Below the pieces are notes generated by a model. That model was not told the origin of the DNA and made no database searches. It saw only the letters and a program-made list of their open reading frames with translations. From Rhizobiaceae bacterium (lineage in GTDB: Bacteria > Pseudomonadota > Alphaproteobacteria > Rhizobiales > Rhizobiaceae), in assembly GCA_028865845.1 (NCBI GenBank), contig JAGWJK010000050.1, positions 1 to 11,681 on the forward strand: 11,681 bases of DNA, in the 5' to 3' direction. Positions within the stretch are counted from its first letter, which is position 1, and each line of letters begins with the position of its first letter. This document shows positions 1 to 6,193 of the stretch, piece by piece. Both the position numbers and the translations under genes were made by a program.

Positions 1-1
1 G

Positions 2-898
2 CTCGTGACCTTCCTGCTGCAGCGCTGGATCCTGGCGCGACGATCCTATGAGACAACAGGTGGAAAGCCGCAGAACAAGGACAAGCGTCCGCTCGGCGCT
101 CTGGGCATCCCAGTCCTCGTCGCCTTCGCCGTCGTCGCGTTTCTTGCGACCGGCGTGCCGCTCCTTGCCATTCTTGCCACGGCGTCCTCCCGCACCATTT
201 CCGGCGGCCTGACGCTCGGCAATCTTGGCCTCAACAATTTCCTCGCGGTCTTCAAGGACAGCGCCGGCGCGCTGCAGGCGCTCGGCAATAGTATTGCGCT
301 CGGCGTCGGTACGGCGTTGTTGACCGGTCTCATCGGCGTGCTGGCCGCCTATACGACCGTCAAGACGCGGTATCGCGGCCGCATGATCCTCGACATCATG
401 ACGATCCTGCCGAATGCCTTGCCCGGCATCGTCGTCGCCGTCGGGCTGATCCTGGCCTGGAATATGCCAGGATTGCCGTTTACGCCCTACAACACCGGCC
501 TCATCCTGCTGCTTGCTTATTGCTGCCTGCTGCTGCCGCAGCCGGTGCGCTATACGACAGCCGCCTTCCAGCAGATTGGCGACAATCTGGAGGCTGCGGC
601 CCGCGTCTGCGGCGCCGGCAGCTTTACTGCGTTCCGCCGCATCATGTTGCCGCTGGTGTTTCCGAGCCTTGCCACTTCGATGCTGCTGGTCTTCGCCGTC
701 GCCTCGCGTGAACTCGTCGCCTCGATCGTCGTTGCGCCCGTCGGCATGCAGACGATCGCCACCTTCATCTGGAAGCAATTCGAGCAGGGCTCGGTCGGAC
801 TCGGCATGGCGATGGCTTTCATCACCATCCTCATCACCACGCTGCTGCCGCTTTGCGTCATCGGGCTGATGCGCCGCGTCAGCGTCATCCAGGACTGA
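2..898 (+). CDS. ABC transporter permease, iron(III)/aminoethylphosphonate type, C-terminal part (partial at window start)
   Basis: Inner-membrane channel subunit of a binding-protein-dependent ABC importer. The reading frame is open from the first complete codon, so the gene starts outside the window and about 298 residues are visible. Seen: several long hydrophobic segments, and one EAA loop near visible residue 197 (NLEAAARVCGAG followed by RRIMLPLVFPSL), the cytoplasmic helix that docks onto the ATPase. Family knowledge: permeases of the FbpB/SfuB and PhnV-like group are often about 550-residue fusions of two permease halves, and the hydrophilic stretch at the visible start (GGKPQNKDKRP) would suit the linker between halves. 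The substrate, ferric iron or a phosphonate, is inferred from resemblance only. The gene ends nine bases before the end of the convergent gene on the other strand, leaving no room for a terminator. The GTG at position 5 is an internal codon rather than a convincing start. Confidence 0.85.
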   Translation, partial: LVTFLLQRWILARRSYETTGGKPQNKDKRPLGALGIPVLVAFAVVAFLATGVPLLAILATASSRTISGGLTLGNLGLNNFLAVFKDSAGALQALGNSIALGVGTALLTGLIGVLAAYTTVKTRYRGRMILDIMTILPNALPGIVVAVGLILAWNMPGLPFTPYNTGLILLLAYCCLLLPQPVRYTTAAFQQIGDNLEAAARVCGAGSFTAFRRIMLPLVFPSLATSMLLVFAVASRELVASIVVAPVGMQTIATFIWKQFEQGSVGLGMAMAFITILITTLLPLCVIGLMRRVSVIQD

Positions 899-907
899 TC
901 GCCCGGG

Positions 908-1693
908 CTACGCCGAAAGCGGCGCAACCGGTTCGTGCGCGAAACCGGCCGCATCCAGCGCCTTGCGCACCAGGCCCGACGCCTTGGCGTCGTTCATGAA
1001 GCCGGTCGCAAAGGCGAGGGCGGACGGCCTGTCCTTGCCGACCGCAATGGCGATGCCCGTCTGCTGGAAACCACCGTCGAGAACGCGAGCATCGGGAAAT
1101 TTCGGCAGCAGCGTATGGAAAGCGTCGCGCGACAGCGCCAGGGCCTCGGCTTCTCCCGTCAGCAGCGATTCGACCGCTGCCGCAATCGATTCCTTTGCCA
1201 CGGGCACCGTCTTGGACAGGCTGCGCGTCGAAGCGCGGATCGTGGTTGTATTGGCGATCCCGACGACGCGCACGCCTTCGCGATCGACCTCGGCGAGCGT
1301 CTCGATGCCCGAAACGCCGGTCACGAGATAGGTGCTTTCAAGCAGATAATAGGCCGGTCCGAAAGCCACGCGCCGGCGCCTTTCCTCGTCGACAGGCATG
1401 AACGTAACGTCGATCTCGCCTCTTTCCAAAGCATCCGTGCAAGCGCCCGAATTCATGAAGACAACGATCTCCAGGGGCGCTTCGAGATCAGAGGCAAGCG
1501 CATGGGCAAAGTCGACGGTCACACCGCGGATCTCCTCGCCTTCGCGGATTGCGAAAACGACGGACGGAGCCGGTGCGACGATGATCCCGACGCGCAACTT
1601 CCCCGTCGGCACCAATTCCGCGCGAGCGGCATCGCGATTAGGCGGCGTGCTGATATTATCCATCGTCTTGTTCATCACATCCGGTTGCCGCAT
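908..1693 (-). CDS. Family 3 solute-binding protein (transporter substrate-binding domain) without visible signal peptide
   Basis: 261 residues with the fold signature of amino-acid-type ABC binding proteins (SBP_bac_3). A GKLRVGIIVAP first strand is followed by IRGVTVDFAHALASDL, then ERGEIDVTFMPVDEERRRRVAFGPAYY, which matches the family pattern around the ligand-contacting Arg and the 'F.P.Y' stretch. The start is the ATG that overlaps the stop of the upstream hydrolase as TGATG, so the two are translationally coupled; ATGs six and ten codons further in are alternatives. Oddity: the roughly 30 residues before the domain are polar (MRQPDVMNKTMDNIS...), with no hydrophobic core, so none of these starts gives an export signal. 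Extending upstream only adds arginine-rich shadow translation inside the neighbour. The protein may be cytoplasmic and act as a ligand sensor or carrier. Ligand unknown, possibly the amino acid or amide handled by the coupled hydrolase (inference). Confidence 0.8.
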   Translation of the reverse strand: MRQPDVMNKTMDNISTPPNRDAARAELVPTGKLRVGIIVAPAPSVVFAIREGEEIRGVTVDFAHALASDLEAPLEIVVFMNSGACTDALERGEIDVTFMPVDEERRRRVAFGPAYYLLESTYLVTGVSGIETLAEVDREGVRVVGIANTTTIRASTRSLSKTVPVAKESIAAAVESLLTGEAEALALSRDAFHTLLPKFPDARVLDGGFQQTGIAIAVGKDRPSALAFATGFMNDAKASGLVRKALDAAGFAHEPVAPLSA

Positions 1694-2622
1694 CAAGCCG
1701 AAACCGGCGTTCCGACGCCGAGCAGCGCCTCGCCCTGGTTTACCGACAAGCTGGTCAGGCGATAGAGGATGAAGCCGGCCTTCTCCGAATGAATGCTTGC
1801 CAGCACCTCGCCGAAGACGGTCTTGATCTCGCCGAGCAGTTCGCCCGCCGCAACCGTTTCGGTCAGATCCTTGCGCGGATACCAGAGACCGGTGACCGGT
1901 GCCGTCGGAACCCACATGGTGACCACTTTGGTCTCAGCGCTCGCCGCTTTGGGAGCATTGGCGATCATGCCGAGATGGTGCATGACGCCGCGGACGCCGT
2001 CGGTCATCTGTGTTACCGTCGCATCGCCCCATAGTCCGTTGCCGCTCACTTCCGGCAGGATGCTCGGAATGCCGAGCTTGTTGGAGGCATCGACGGTATA
2101 GCCCGCACCGCCGGCGGCCACGAGCACGGGAATACCGAATGCTTTCGCCATCGCCTGGGATTTCTCCGAACCGGCAGGGAAAATCGTGAAAGGCTCCAGC
2201 CCCTCGTCGAGATCGCCGCCGTGCATATCGATATAGGCGTCGACTTCGGGATAGACTTTGGTCACCAGCCAGTTCGCCAGCCGCTCGCTGGTCGACCCAT
2301 CAGGCTTTCCGGGGAACATGCGGTTCAGGTTCTTGCCGTCCTGCGGCATGATGTAGATGTTGCGCTTGTGGAAGCCCTGCACGTTGAGGATCGGCAGGAC
2401 CACCAGCGTTCCCTTAATCTCCTCGGGCTTGGTCTGCATCATCCGCACCGCAGCTTCTGCCGAGCAGAATTCCGAGCCATGCACGCCGGCCGTAATCAAC
2501 AGCGTCGGACCCGGCTCACCGCTTTCGATGATCGCAAACGGAATCGGCGTCTCATCGATCGGGGTGACATGCCCGAACTCGACGCGAGCTTTTCCGGTGT
2601 GGAGGGCGGGCAAATTATCCAT
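1693..2622 (-). CDS. Succinylglutamate desuccinylase/aspartoacylase-family zinc hydrolase (M14-like)
   Basis: 309 residues. The family hydrolyses N-acyl amino acids or related amides with one zinc ion in a carboxypeptidase-like fold. Seen: the zinc motif HGSE (His48, Glu51), a third ligand His134 in IDMHGGD, the substrate-carboxylate motif KNLNRMFPG (about 97-105, Asn98/Arg101), and Glu191 in ILPEVSG as the probable general base. All the expected catalytic positions look intact. No signal peptide, so cytoplasmic. The ATG at 2622 was chosen because GAGAGG lies 10 bases upstream and the conserved region starts soon after; an in-frame extension to 2733 adds only low-complexity, unsupported sequence. 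It overlaps the binding-protein gene downstream by one base. The substrate is not clear: N-acetyl-diaminobutyrate deacetylases and ectoine-pathway enzymes are in the same superfamily, but nothing else here confirms that pathway. Confidence 0.88.
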   Translation of the reverse strand: MDNLPALHTGKARVEFGHVTPIDETPIPFAIIESGEPGPTLLITAGVHGSEFCSAEAAVRMMQTKPEEIKGTLVVLPILNVQGFHKRNIYIMPQDGKNLNRMFPGKPDGSTSERLANWLVTKVYPEVDAYIDMHGGDLDEGLEPFTIFPAGSEKSQAMAKAFGIPVLVAAGGAGYTVDASNKLGIPSILPEVSGNGLWGDATVTQMTDGVRGVMHHLGMIANAPKAASAETKVVTMWVPTAPVTGLWYPRKDLTETVAAGELLGEIKTVFGEVLASIHSEKAGFILYRLTSLSVNQGEALLGVGTPVSA

Positions 2623-2801
2623 GGCGCGATAGCCTCTCGAAATGTCTCTGGGATTGGGTCCAAGGTGGCGGGAACCGCACGCTTCGGTGCGAGAAAGTGC
2701 GGCTAGATAAGCACCGTCTTGCGGCCGCGACAAGGCGTCAGCCCAACCATATCGCGGAATTCTTCGGCACGGACTCGAAAGCCCCGATCATCGCCACCTC
2801 G

Positions 2802-2951
2802 TCAGAAAACTGCGACGAACAGCATGCTGCTTTCGCGGTAAATTCCGCTGGCCAGCAGGTGATCGCCGATCACGCAGACGAAGAACGAATACTCGAAATC
2901 AGTTGAGATTTTTGTCTCAAATACACTGTTATTCCAGGCGATAATCTTCAC
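2802..2951 (-). CDS. Possible small gene or decayed gene remnant, 49 residues
   Basis: A GTG-started frame preceded by AGAGGG three bases upstream, ending in TGA at 2802. It reads VKIIAWNNSVFETKI... and continues through ...YSFFVCVIGDHLLASGIY and SSMLFVAVF. In the second half, 22 of 29 codons end in G or C, as in the real genes nearby, whereas the opposite strand is much less biased. Beyond the TGA the same frame stays open for another 32 codons (ending EEFRDMVGL...KTVLI, stop near 2702), and a shifted frame also gives plausible protein (SDEVAMIGAFESVPKNSA). This could be a true small protein, a leader peptide, or a gene broken by a nonsense or frameshift change. I do not recognise the family. 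It points toward the hydrolase gene downstream, about 180 bases away. Its first third overlaps the palindromic region. Confidence 0.3.
   Translation of the reverse strand: MKIIAWNNSVFETKISTDFEYSFFVCVIGDHLLASGIYRESSMLFVAVF
2903..2920. repeat. Perfect inverted repeat TTGAGA-6-TCTCAA
   Basis: Two exact six-base arms (2903-2908 and 2915-2920) around TTTTTG. The size fits a dimeric-regulator site or a small hairpin; it lies about 30 bases upstream of the proposed -35 of the sugar operon, a place where activators often bind. Which protein would bind is unknown. Confidence 0.45.
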
Positions 2952-2975
2952 GACCCTCTATGTATATACTTTAAT
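2947..2975 (+). promoter_or_regulatory. Candidate sigma-70-type promoter of the sugar operon
   Basis: TTCACG (2947-2952), 17 bases, then TTTAAT (2970-2975): four and five matches to the consensus hexamers at ideal spacing. Transcription would start near 2982, inside the palindrome TTGCCAAAATGGCAA, giving a leader of about 100 bases. TATACT at 2965-2970 is an alternative -10 but lacks a good -35. Confidence 0.45.
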
Positions 2976-2978
2976 ATC

Positions 2979-2993
2979 TTGCCAAAATGGCAA
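2979..2993. promoter_or_regulatory. Perfect palindrome TTGCCAAAATGGCAA, candidate operator
   Basis: Six-base arms TTGCCA and TGGCAA around AAA. It sits directly after the proposed -10, over the expected transcription start, where a bound protein would block initiation. On the minus strand, TTGCCA within it could also act as a -35 with TATATA 19 bases on, so the site could control both directions. Assignment to a regulator is open. Confidence 0.45.
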
Positions 2994-3020
2994 ACTCGCG
3001 CTTGCCTTCGTCAAAATAGG

Positions 3021-3034
3021 TGATAACGTTTCAA
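3021..3034. promoter_or_regulatory. Candidate LacI-family operator, TGATAACGTTTCAA
   Basis: An imperfect palindrome centred on AACGTT with a central CpG, the hallmark of LacI/GalR operators, whose hinge helices open the CpG step. The right half GTTTCA fits the usual half-site; the left half carries mismatches. It lies in the leader of the operon that encodes a LacI-family protein, so autoregulation is the natural reading (inference). Confidence 0.35.
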
Positions 3035-3044
3035 TTAAATTGAA
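3030..3044. promoter_or_regulatory. Perfect palindrome TTCAATTAAATTGAA
   Basis: Seven-base arms TTCAATT and AATTGAA around a single A, about 40 bases before the start codon of the binding protein and overlapping the AACGTT site. It may be a second operator or part of a composite one. It is AT-rich, so a chance origin is less unlikely than for the TTGCCA palindrome. Confidence 0.4.
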
Positions 3045-3069
3045 TGAAGCGGCAAAAAGCCGTCATCCT

Positions 3070-3078
3070 GGGGAGGAG
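3070..3078 (+). promoter_or_regulatory. Strong ribosome binding site (GGGGAGGAG)
   Basis: Near-perfect Shine-Dalgarno sequence seven bases before the ATG at 3086. It decides the start of the binding protein against the in-frame ATG at 3044, which has no such site and would put an extra 14 residues before the signal peptide. Confidence 0.8.
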
Positions 3079-3085
3079 ATCTATC

Positions 3086-4393
3086 ATGACAGCTGAATCC
3101 ATAGGCGCGTCCAAAATCCGCCGCCGTACGCTGCTTGCCGGCGCCGGCAGCGCGGCCGTTCTTGCCATGACGTCGAAGCTGCGAGCGCAGGAGGCGGTCA
3201 AGGGCGAGCTGGTGATCCTGAACTGGCTCGGCGGCACCGAGCTCGACATGATGCATGCGATCCAGAAGGGTTTCCTCGCCAAGCACCCCGGCGTCACCAT
3301 CCGCGAAGTCGCGGTCACGGTGCAGGGCGATGCCCGCGGCGGCATCCGCACCGCGCTGATGGGCGGCGAGGTCGTCGACGTCATCATCAACACCTGGCCG
3401 GCCTTCCGCAAAGAACTGGCCGATGCCGGCACGCTGCGGCCGATCGACGACCAATGGAAGGCCTTTGGTTGGGACAAGCTGCTCAGCCAATCCTGGCGCG
3501 ACCTCGGCTCGATCTCCGGCAGCACCTACGGCCTTACCTACACCTATGGCGATCGCTCCGGCATCTGGTTCAAGAAGGAACATCTCGCCAAGGCCGGCAT
3601 CACAGCGCCGCCGAAGACCTGGGACGAATTCCTCGCCACCTTCCCCAAGCTGACACAGGCGGGCTTCACGGCTCCCGTTGCCATTCCCGGCAAGTACTGG
3701 GCGCATGCGGAATGGTTCGAGAGCCTTCTCTTGCGCACGGCCGGCGTGGAGACGGCAGCAAAGCTCGCCGCCCACCAGATTCCCTGGACCGATCCCGCCG
3801 TCAAAACCGCATTGATGAAATATGCCGACATGCTGAACGCCGGCTGCTGCGGCGCGCCGAACATCATGCTCGCCAACGATTGGGACGGCGAGGCCGACCA
3901 GATCTTCCAGGCCAATGCCAAGAACTACCTGCTCATCGGCATGTGGATGAACAACCGCGCTAAGAACGATTACAAGCTGACGGAAGGCAAGGATTACTCG
4001 CTCTTCCAGTTCCCGGCGCTCGGCATGGGCCACGACGACACATCGAGCGTTGACTCCAAGGAATTTCTGGTGACCTCAAACGGCGCCAATCCCAAGGCTG
4101 CGGACGCCTTCCTCGATTACTGGACGAGCGCCGAAGCCGCAAACGTTCTTGCCAAGACAGGTTACGCTTCGCCGAGCAGCGCCACCGACGCGTCGCTCTA
4201 TGGTGAGGCGCAAAGCATCGCGACGAAGGCGGTGGCGAGTTCCAAGCTGCAATTCGTCCTTGGCGACCTTCTGCCGGGCGATCTCGTCGATGAATATCGC
4301 GTGCAGTTGCAGAAGTTCCTGCAGAACCCGACCGCGGCGAATGTCGATACCGTGCTGGCCGCGATCGAAGCCAAGGCGGGGAGCTCTTACTGA
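3086..4393 (+). CDS. ABC transporter sugar-binding protein (extracellular solute-binding family 1)
   Basis: 435 residues, normal for the UgpB/MalE-like family that delivers sugars to MalF/MalG-type permeases. Seen: an N-terminal export signal with twin arginines (KIRRRTLLAGAGSAAVLAM, residues 10-28) and a likely cleavage after Ala34 (KLRA|QEA). The RR-x-L-L pattern suggests Tat rather than Sec export. The mature part begins GELVILNWLGGTE, the usual first strand, and includes VDVIINTWPAF and YGLTYTYGDRSGIWFKKEHLAKAGI, typical of family 1 binding proteins, where the paired tyrosines and tryptophans often line the sugar site. First gene of the operon; its TGA overlaps the next ATG (TGATG). The ligand is unknown; because the enzyme partner is cytoplasmic, it is probably imported intact as a small oligosaccharide or glycoside (inference). 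Confidence 0.9.
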   Translation: MTAESIGASKIRRRTLLAGAGSAAVLAMTSKLRAQEAVKGELVILNWLGGTELDMMHAIQKGFLAKHPGVTIREVAVTVQGDARGGIRTALMGGEVVDVIINTWPAFRKELADAGTLRPIDDQWKAFGWDKLLSQSWRDLGSISGSTYGLTYTYGDRSGIWFKKEHLAKAGITAPPKTWDEFLATFPKLTQAGFTAPVAIPGKYWAHAEWFESLLLRTAGVETAAKLAAHQIPWTDPAVKTALMKYADMLNAGCCGAPNIMLANDWDGEADQIFQANAKNYLLIGMWMNNRAKNDYKLTEGKDYSLFQFPALGMGHDDTSSVDSKEFLVTSNGANPKAADAFLDYWTSAEAANVLAKTGYASPSSATDASLYGEAQSIATKAVASSKLQFVLGDLLPGDLVDEYRVQLQKFLQNPTAANVDTVLAAIEAKAGSSY

Positions 4394-5373
4394 TGCCTGT
4401 GCCCGGTCCCGCTCTCTCCCCAGCGACGGGAGCAGCGGGCGTGCGGCAGGGTTCTCCGGCGAGGATAGGCCGTCAGTTGCGACAGACGGCCGGTCAGCGG
4501 CGGCAGCTCGGACAAACGCCCGCTGCTCTCATCCTGATTGCGCCCGTCATCGTACTTTTCGCGATCGCGGTGATCTATCCGCTGGAAGAAACGATCCGCT
4601 TGAGCTTCTGGGACATACAGGGATTGAAGAAACCGGCTTTCATCGGTTTCGGCAACTACATCAAACTGTTTGCCGATCCTGCCTTTCTCAACACGCTGCT
4701 GACGACGCTGATCTTTACGCTCGGTACGACGGTGGTGTCGGTCGGCATCGGCTGGGTGCTGGCGATGCTCTGCGCCTTCGCCCCACGCGAGACGGCGATC
4801 TTCCGGGTGATGATCTTTGCGGCTTTCGGCATATCGGAAGCGGTTTCCGGCTATATCTGGATCGGTATCTATCGCCCGGATGCCGGCGGCCTGCTGAATT
4901 CGATCATCCAGTGGTTCGGAGCTCCCGGCTTCGCGCATGCCTGGCTGGGGGACGCCAATACCGCGCTGTGGGCGCTGATGGTCGCCGCGGCCTGGAGCGG
5001 CGTCGGCCTGCCGCTGATGCTGATCTTCGCAGCGATCCAGGCGATCCCCAAATCCGTGCTTGAAGCCGCCTACATGGATGGGGCCAAGCCGCTGTCGACC
5101 ATGCGCCATATCATGGCGCCGCTATCACTGCCCGGCGTGCGCGTCGCCGTCTTCATCAATCTTCTGACAGCGCTCCGTGCCTTCGACATCATCTATATCC
5201 TCACCGGCGGCGGCCCGGTGCGATCGACGGAAACGGTCGGCTATTTCATGTATCGGGAATCGATGACGCAGTTCAAGCTGGGCTATGGTGCTGCTGCGAC
5301 CGTCGTTCTGCTGATCGCCGTGCTGATCATTTCCATACCGGCAATCCTCCAGAGAACGGCAGGTGCGCGATGA
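4393..5373 (+). CDS. ABC sugar transporter permease, MalF/UgpA type
   Basis: 326 residues. First of two inner-membrane channel subunits. After a polar 45-residue N-terminal tail rich in Gly, Arg and Gln there is a strong first membrane segment (ALILIAPVIVLFAIAVIYPL) followed by SFWDIQGLKKPAFIGFGNYIKLF, the standard periplasmic loop of this subfamily. The EAA loop at about 224-242 (EAAYMDGAKPLSTMRHIMAP) is complete, and a TGGGP motif follows, as in UgpA/MalF-like proteins. The ATG overlaps the stop of the binding-protein gene, with GGGGAG nine bases upstream, which supports this start even though the N-terminal tail is longer than usual. It ends in an ATGA overlap with the second permease. Confidence 0.92.
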   Translation: MPVPGPALSPATGAAGVRQGSPARIGRQLRQTAGQRRQLGQTPAALILIAPVIVLFAIAVIYPLEETIRLSFWDIQGLKKPAFIGFGNYIKLFADPAFLNTLLTTLIFTLGTTVVSVGIGWVLAMLCAFAPRETAIFRVMIFAAFGISEAVSGYIWIGIYRPDAGGLLNSIIQWFGAPGFAHAWLGDANTALWALMVAAAWSGVGLPLMLIFAAIQAIPKSVLEAAYMDGAKPLSTMRHIMAPLSLPGVRVAVFINLLTALRAFDIIYILTGGGPVRSTETVGYFMYRESMTQFKLGYGAAATVVLLIAVLIISIPAILQRTAGAR

Positions 5374-6191
5374 TCGGCCGAGCCCCCAAATGGATCCCCA
5401 TCGTCGTCGGCATCGTCGCGTTCATCTGGGTGATACCTATCATCGGCATCGTCGTCACATCGCTGCGCCCAGCCGGCAGTTCGGCGCTCGGCTGGTGGCG
5501 GTTCGAGCATTTCGATCTGACGCTCGATGCCTGGATCCGCGTCTGGGACAAATATCCGCTGGCGCAATCTCTCTGGGTCACCGTGCAGACGGCCGGCCTT
5601 GCAACGCTTGCCACCATGATACTGACGCCGGCGGCCGCCTATGCCTTCCATTTCCTGAAGTTTCCGCTGCGCCGGACATTGCTGATCATCATCATCAACG
5701 CTTTCGTGCTGCCGCAGCAGGTGGTGATCATCCCGCTGTTTTCACTGTGGCGCGACATGGGCCTGATCGACAACATCCTGTCGGTATTGATCCCCTATGT
5801 CGGCCTGTCCTTTGCCTGGTCGATCTTCCTCGTCAAAAACTTCTTCGAGGATTTTCCCTATGAGCTGATCGAGGCCGCCAAGGTCGATGGCTGCAGCCCG
5901 CTATCCACCTTCCGTCACATCGTGCTGCCGAACAGCCTCTCGCCGATCTTTGCCGTTGGCATCCTGCAGTTCCTCTGGACCTGGAACGCATTGCTGCTGC
6001 CGATGCTGTTTCTGCGATCCAACATTCCCTTGCCGGTGCTGCTCGCCCGCATTTCCGGCAGCTACGACACCAATTGGGATCTGCGGTCGGTGGCCGCGAT
6101 CTTCACCACCATCATGCCTCTCGTCGTCTTCCTCGTCTTCCAACGTCAATTCGCCGCCGGTTCCCAAACCAAGACCGGAGCAAAGGAATAG
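5370..6191 (+). CDS. ABC sugar transporter permease, MalG/UgpE type
   Basis: 273 residues, the usual length of the second permease of carbohydrate importers. It starts with a short cytoplasmic end and a membrane segment (WIPIVVGIVAFIWVIPIIGIV), followed by SLRPAGS, a family feature. The EAA loop lies at about 168-186 (EAAKVDGCSPLSTFRHIVLP), intact. The start shares ATGA with the upstream stop, so the two permeases should be made in equal amounts and form a heterodimer. The stop lies two bases before the hydrolase start codon. Confidence 0.93.
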   Translation: MIGRAPKWIPIVVGIVAFIWVIPIIGIVVTSLRPAGSSALGWWRFEHFDLTLDAWIRVWDKYPLAQSLWVTVQTAGLATLATMILTPAAAYAFHFLKFPLRRTLLIIIINAFVLPQQVVIIPLFSLWRDMGLIDNILSVLIPYVGLSFAWSIFLVKNFFEDFPYELIEAAKVDGCSPLSTFRHIVLPNSLSPIFAVGILQFLWTWNALLLPMLFLRSNIPLPVLLARISGSYDTNWDLRSVAAIFTTIMPLVVFLVFQRQFAAGSQTKTGAKE

Positions 6192-6193
6192 CC

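Larger units (their letters stand above)
2623..3085. other. Divergent intergenic regulatory region
   Basis: About 460 bases between the minus-strand hydrolase and the plus-strand sugar operon. From about 2885 to 3050 it is clearly richer in A and T than its surroundings. It holds three perfect inverted repeats, one AACGTT-centred site of LacI-operator type, a reasonable plus-strand promoter and a possible short minus-strand reading frame (listed separately). The part from 2623 to 2800 is GC-rich and shows no convincing gene on the plus strand. No tRNA or insertion-sequence end was recognised. Confidence 0.7.

Noticed and set aside
899..907. Shared terminator between the convergent permease and binding-protein genes
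   Set aside because: Only nine bases separate the stops and no hairpin with T-run was seen across them.
1694..1915. N-terminal extension of the family 3 binding protein into the hydrolase gene
   Set aside because: The added 74 residues are low-complexity Arg/Gly sequence overlapping a well-supported gene; the TGATG overlap gives a better start.
2697..2906. Plus-strand frame of 69 codons in the divergent region
   Set aside because: No ribosome binding site, weak third-position bias and no recognisable protein; the opposite strand looks more coding.
3035..4033. Minus-strand open frame opposite the sugar-binding protein gene
   Set aside because: Same antisense effect; no family features, and it runs into the promoter region.
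4149..5063. Plus-strand frame of 304 codons spanning the binding-protein/permease junction
   Set aside because: Out of frame with both recognised genes, highly Arg/Ser-rich, no ribosome binding site.
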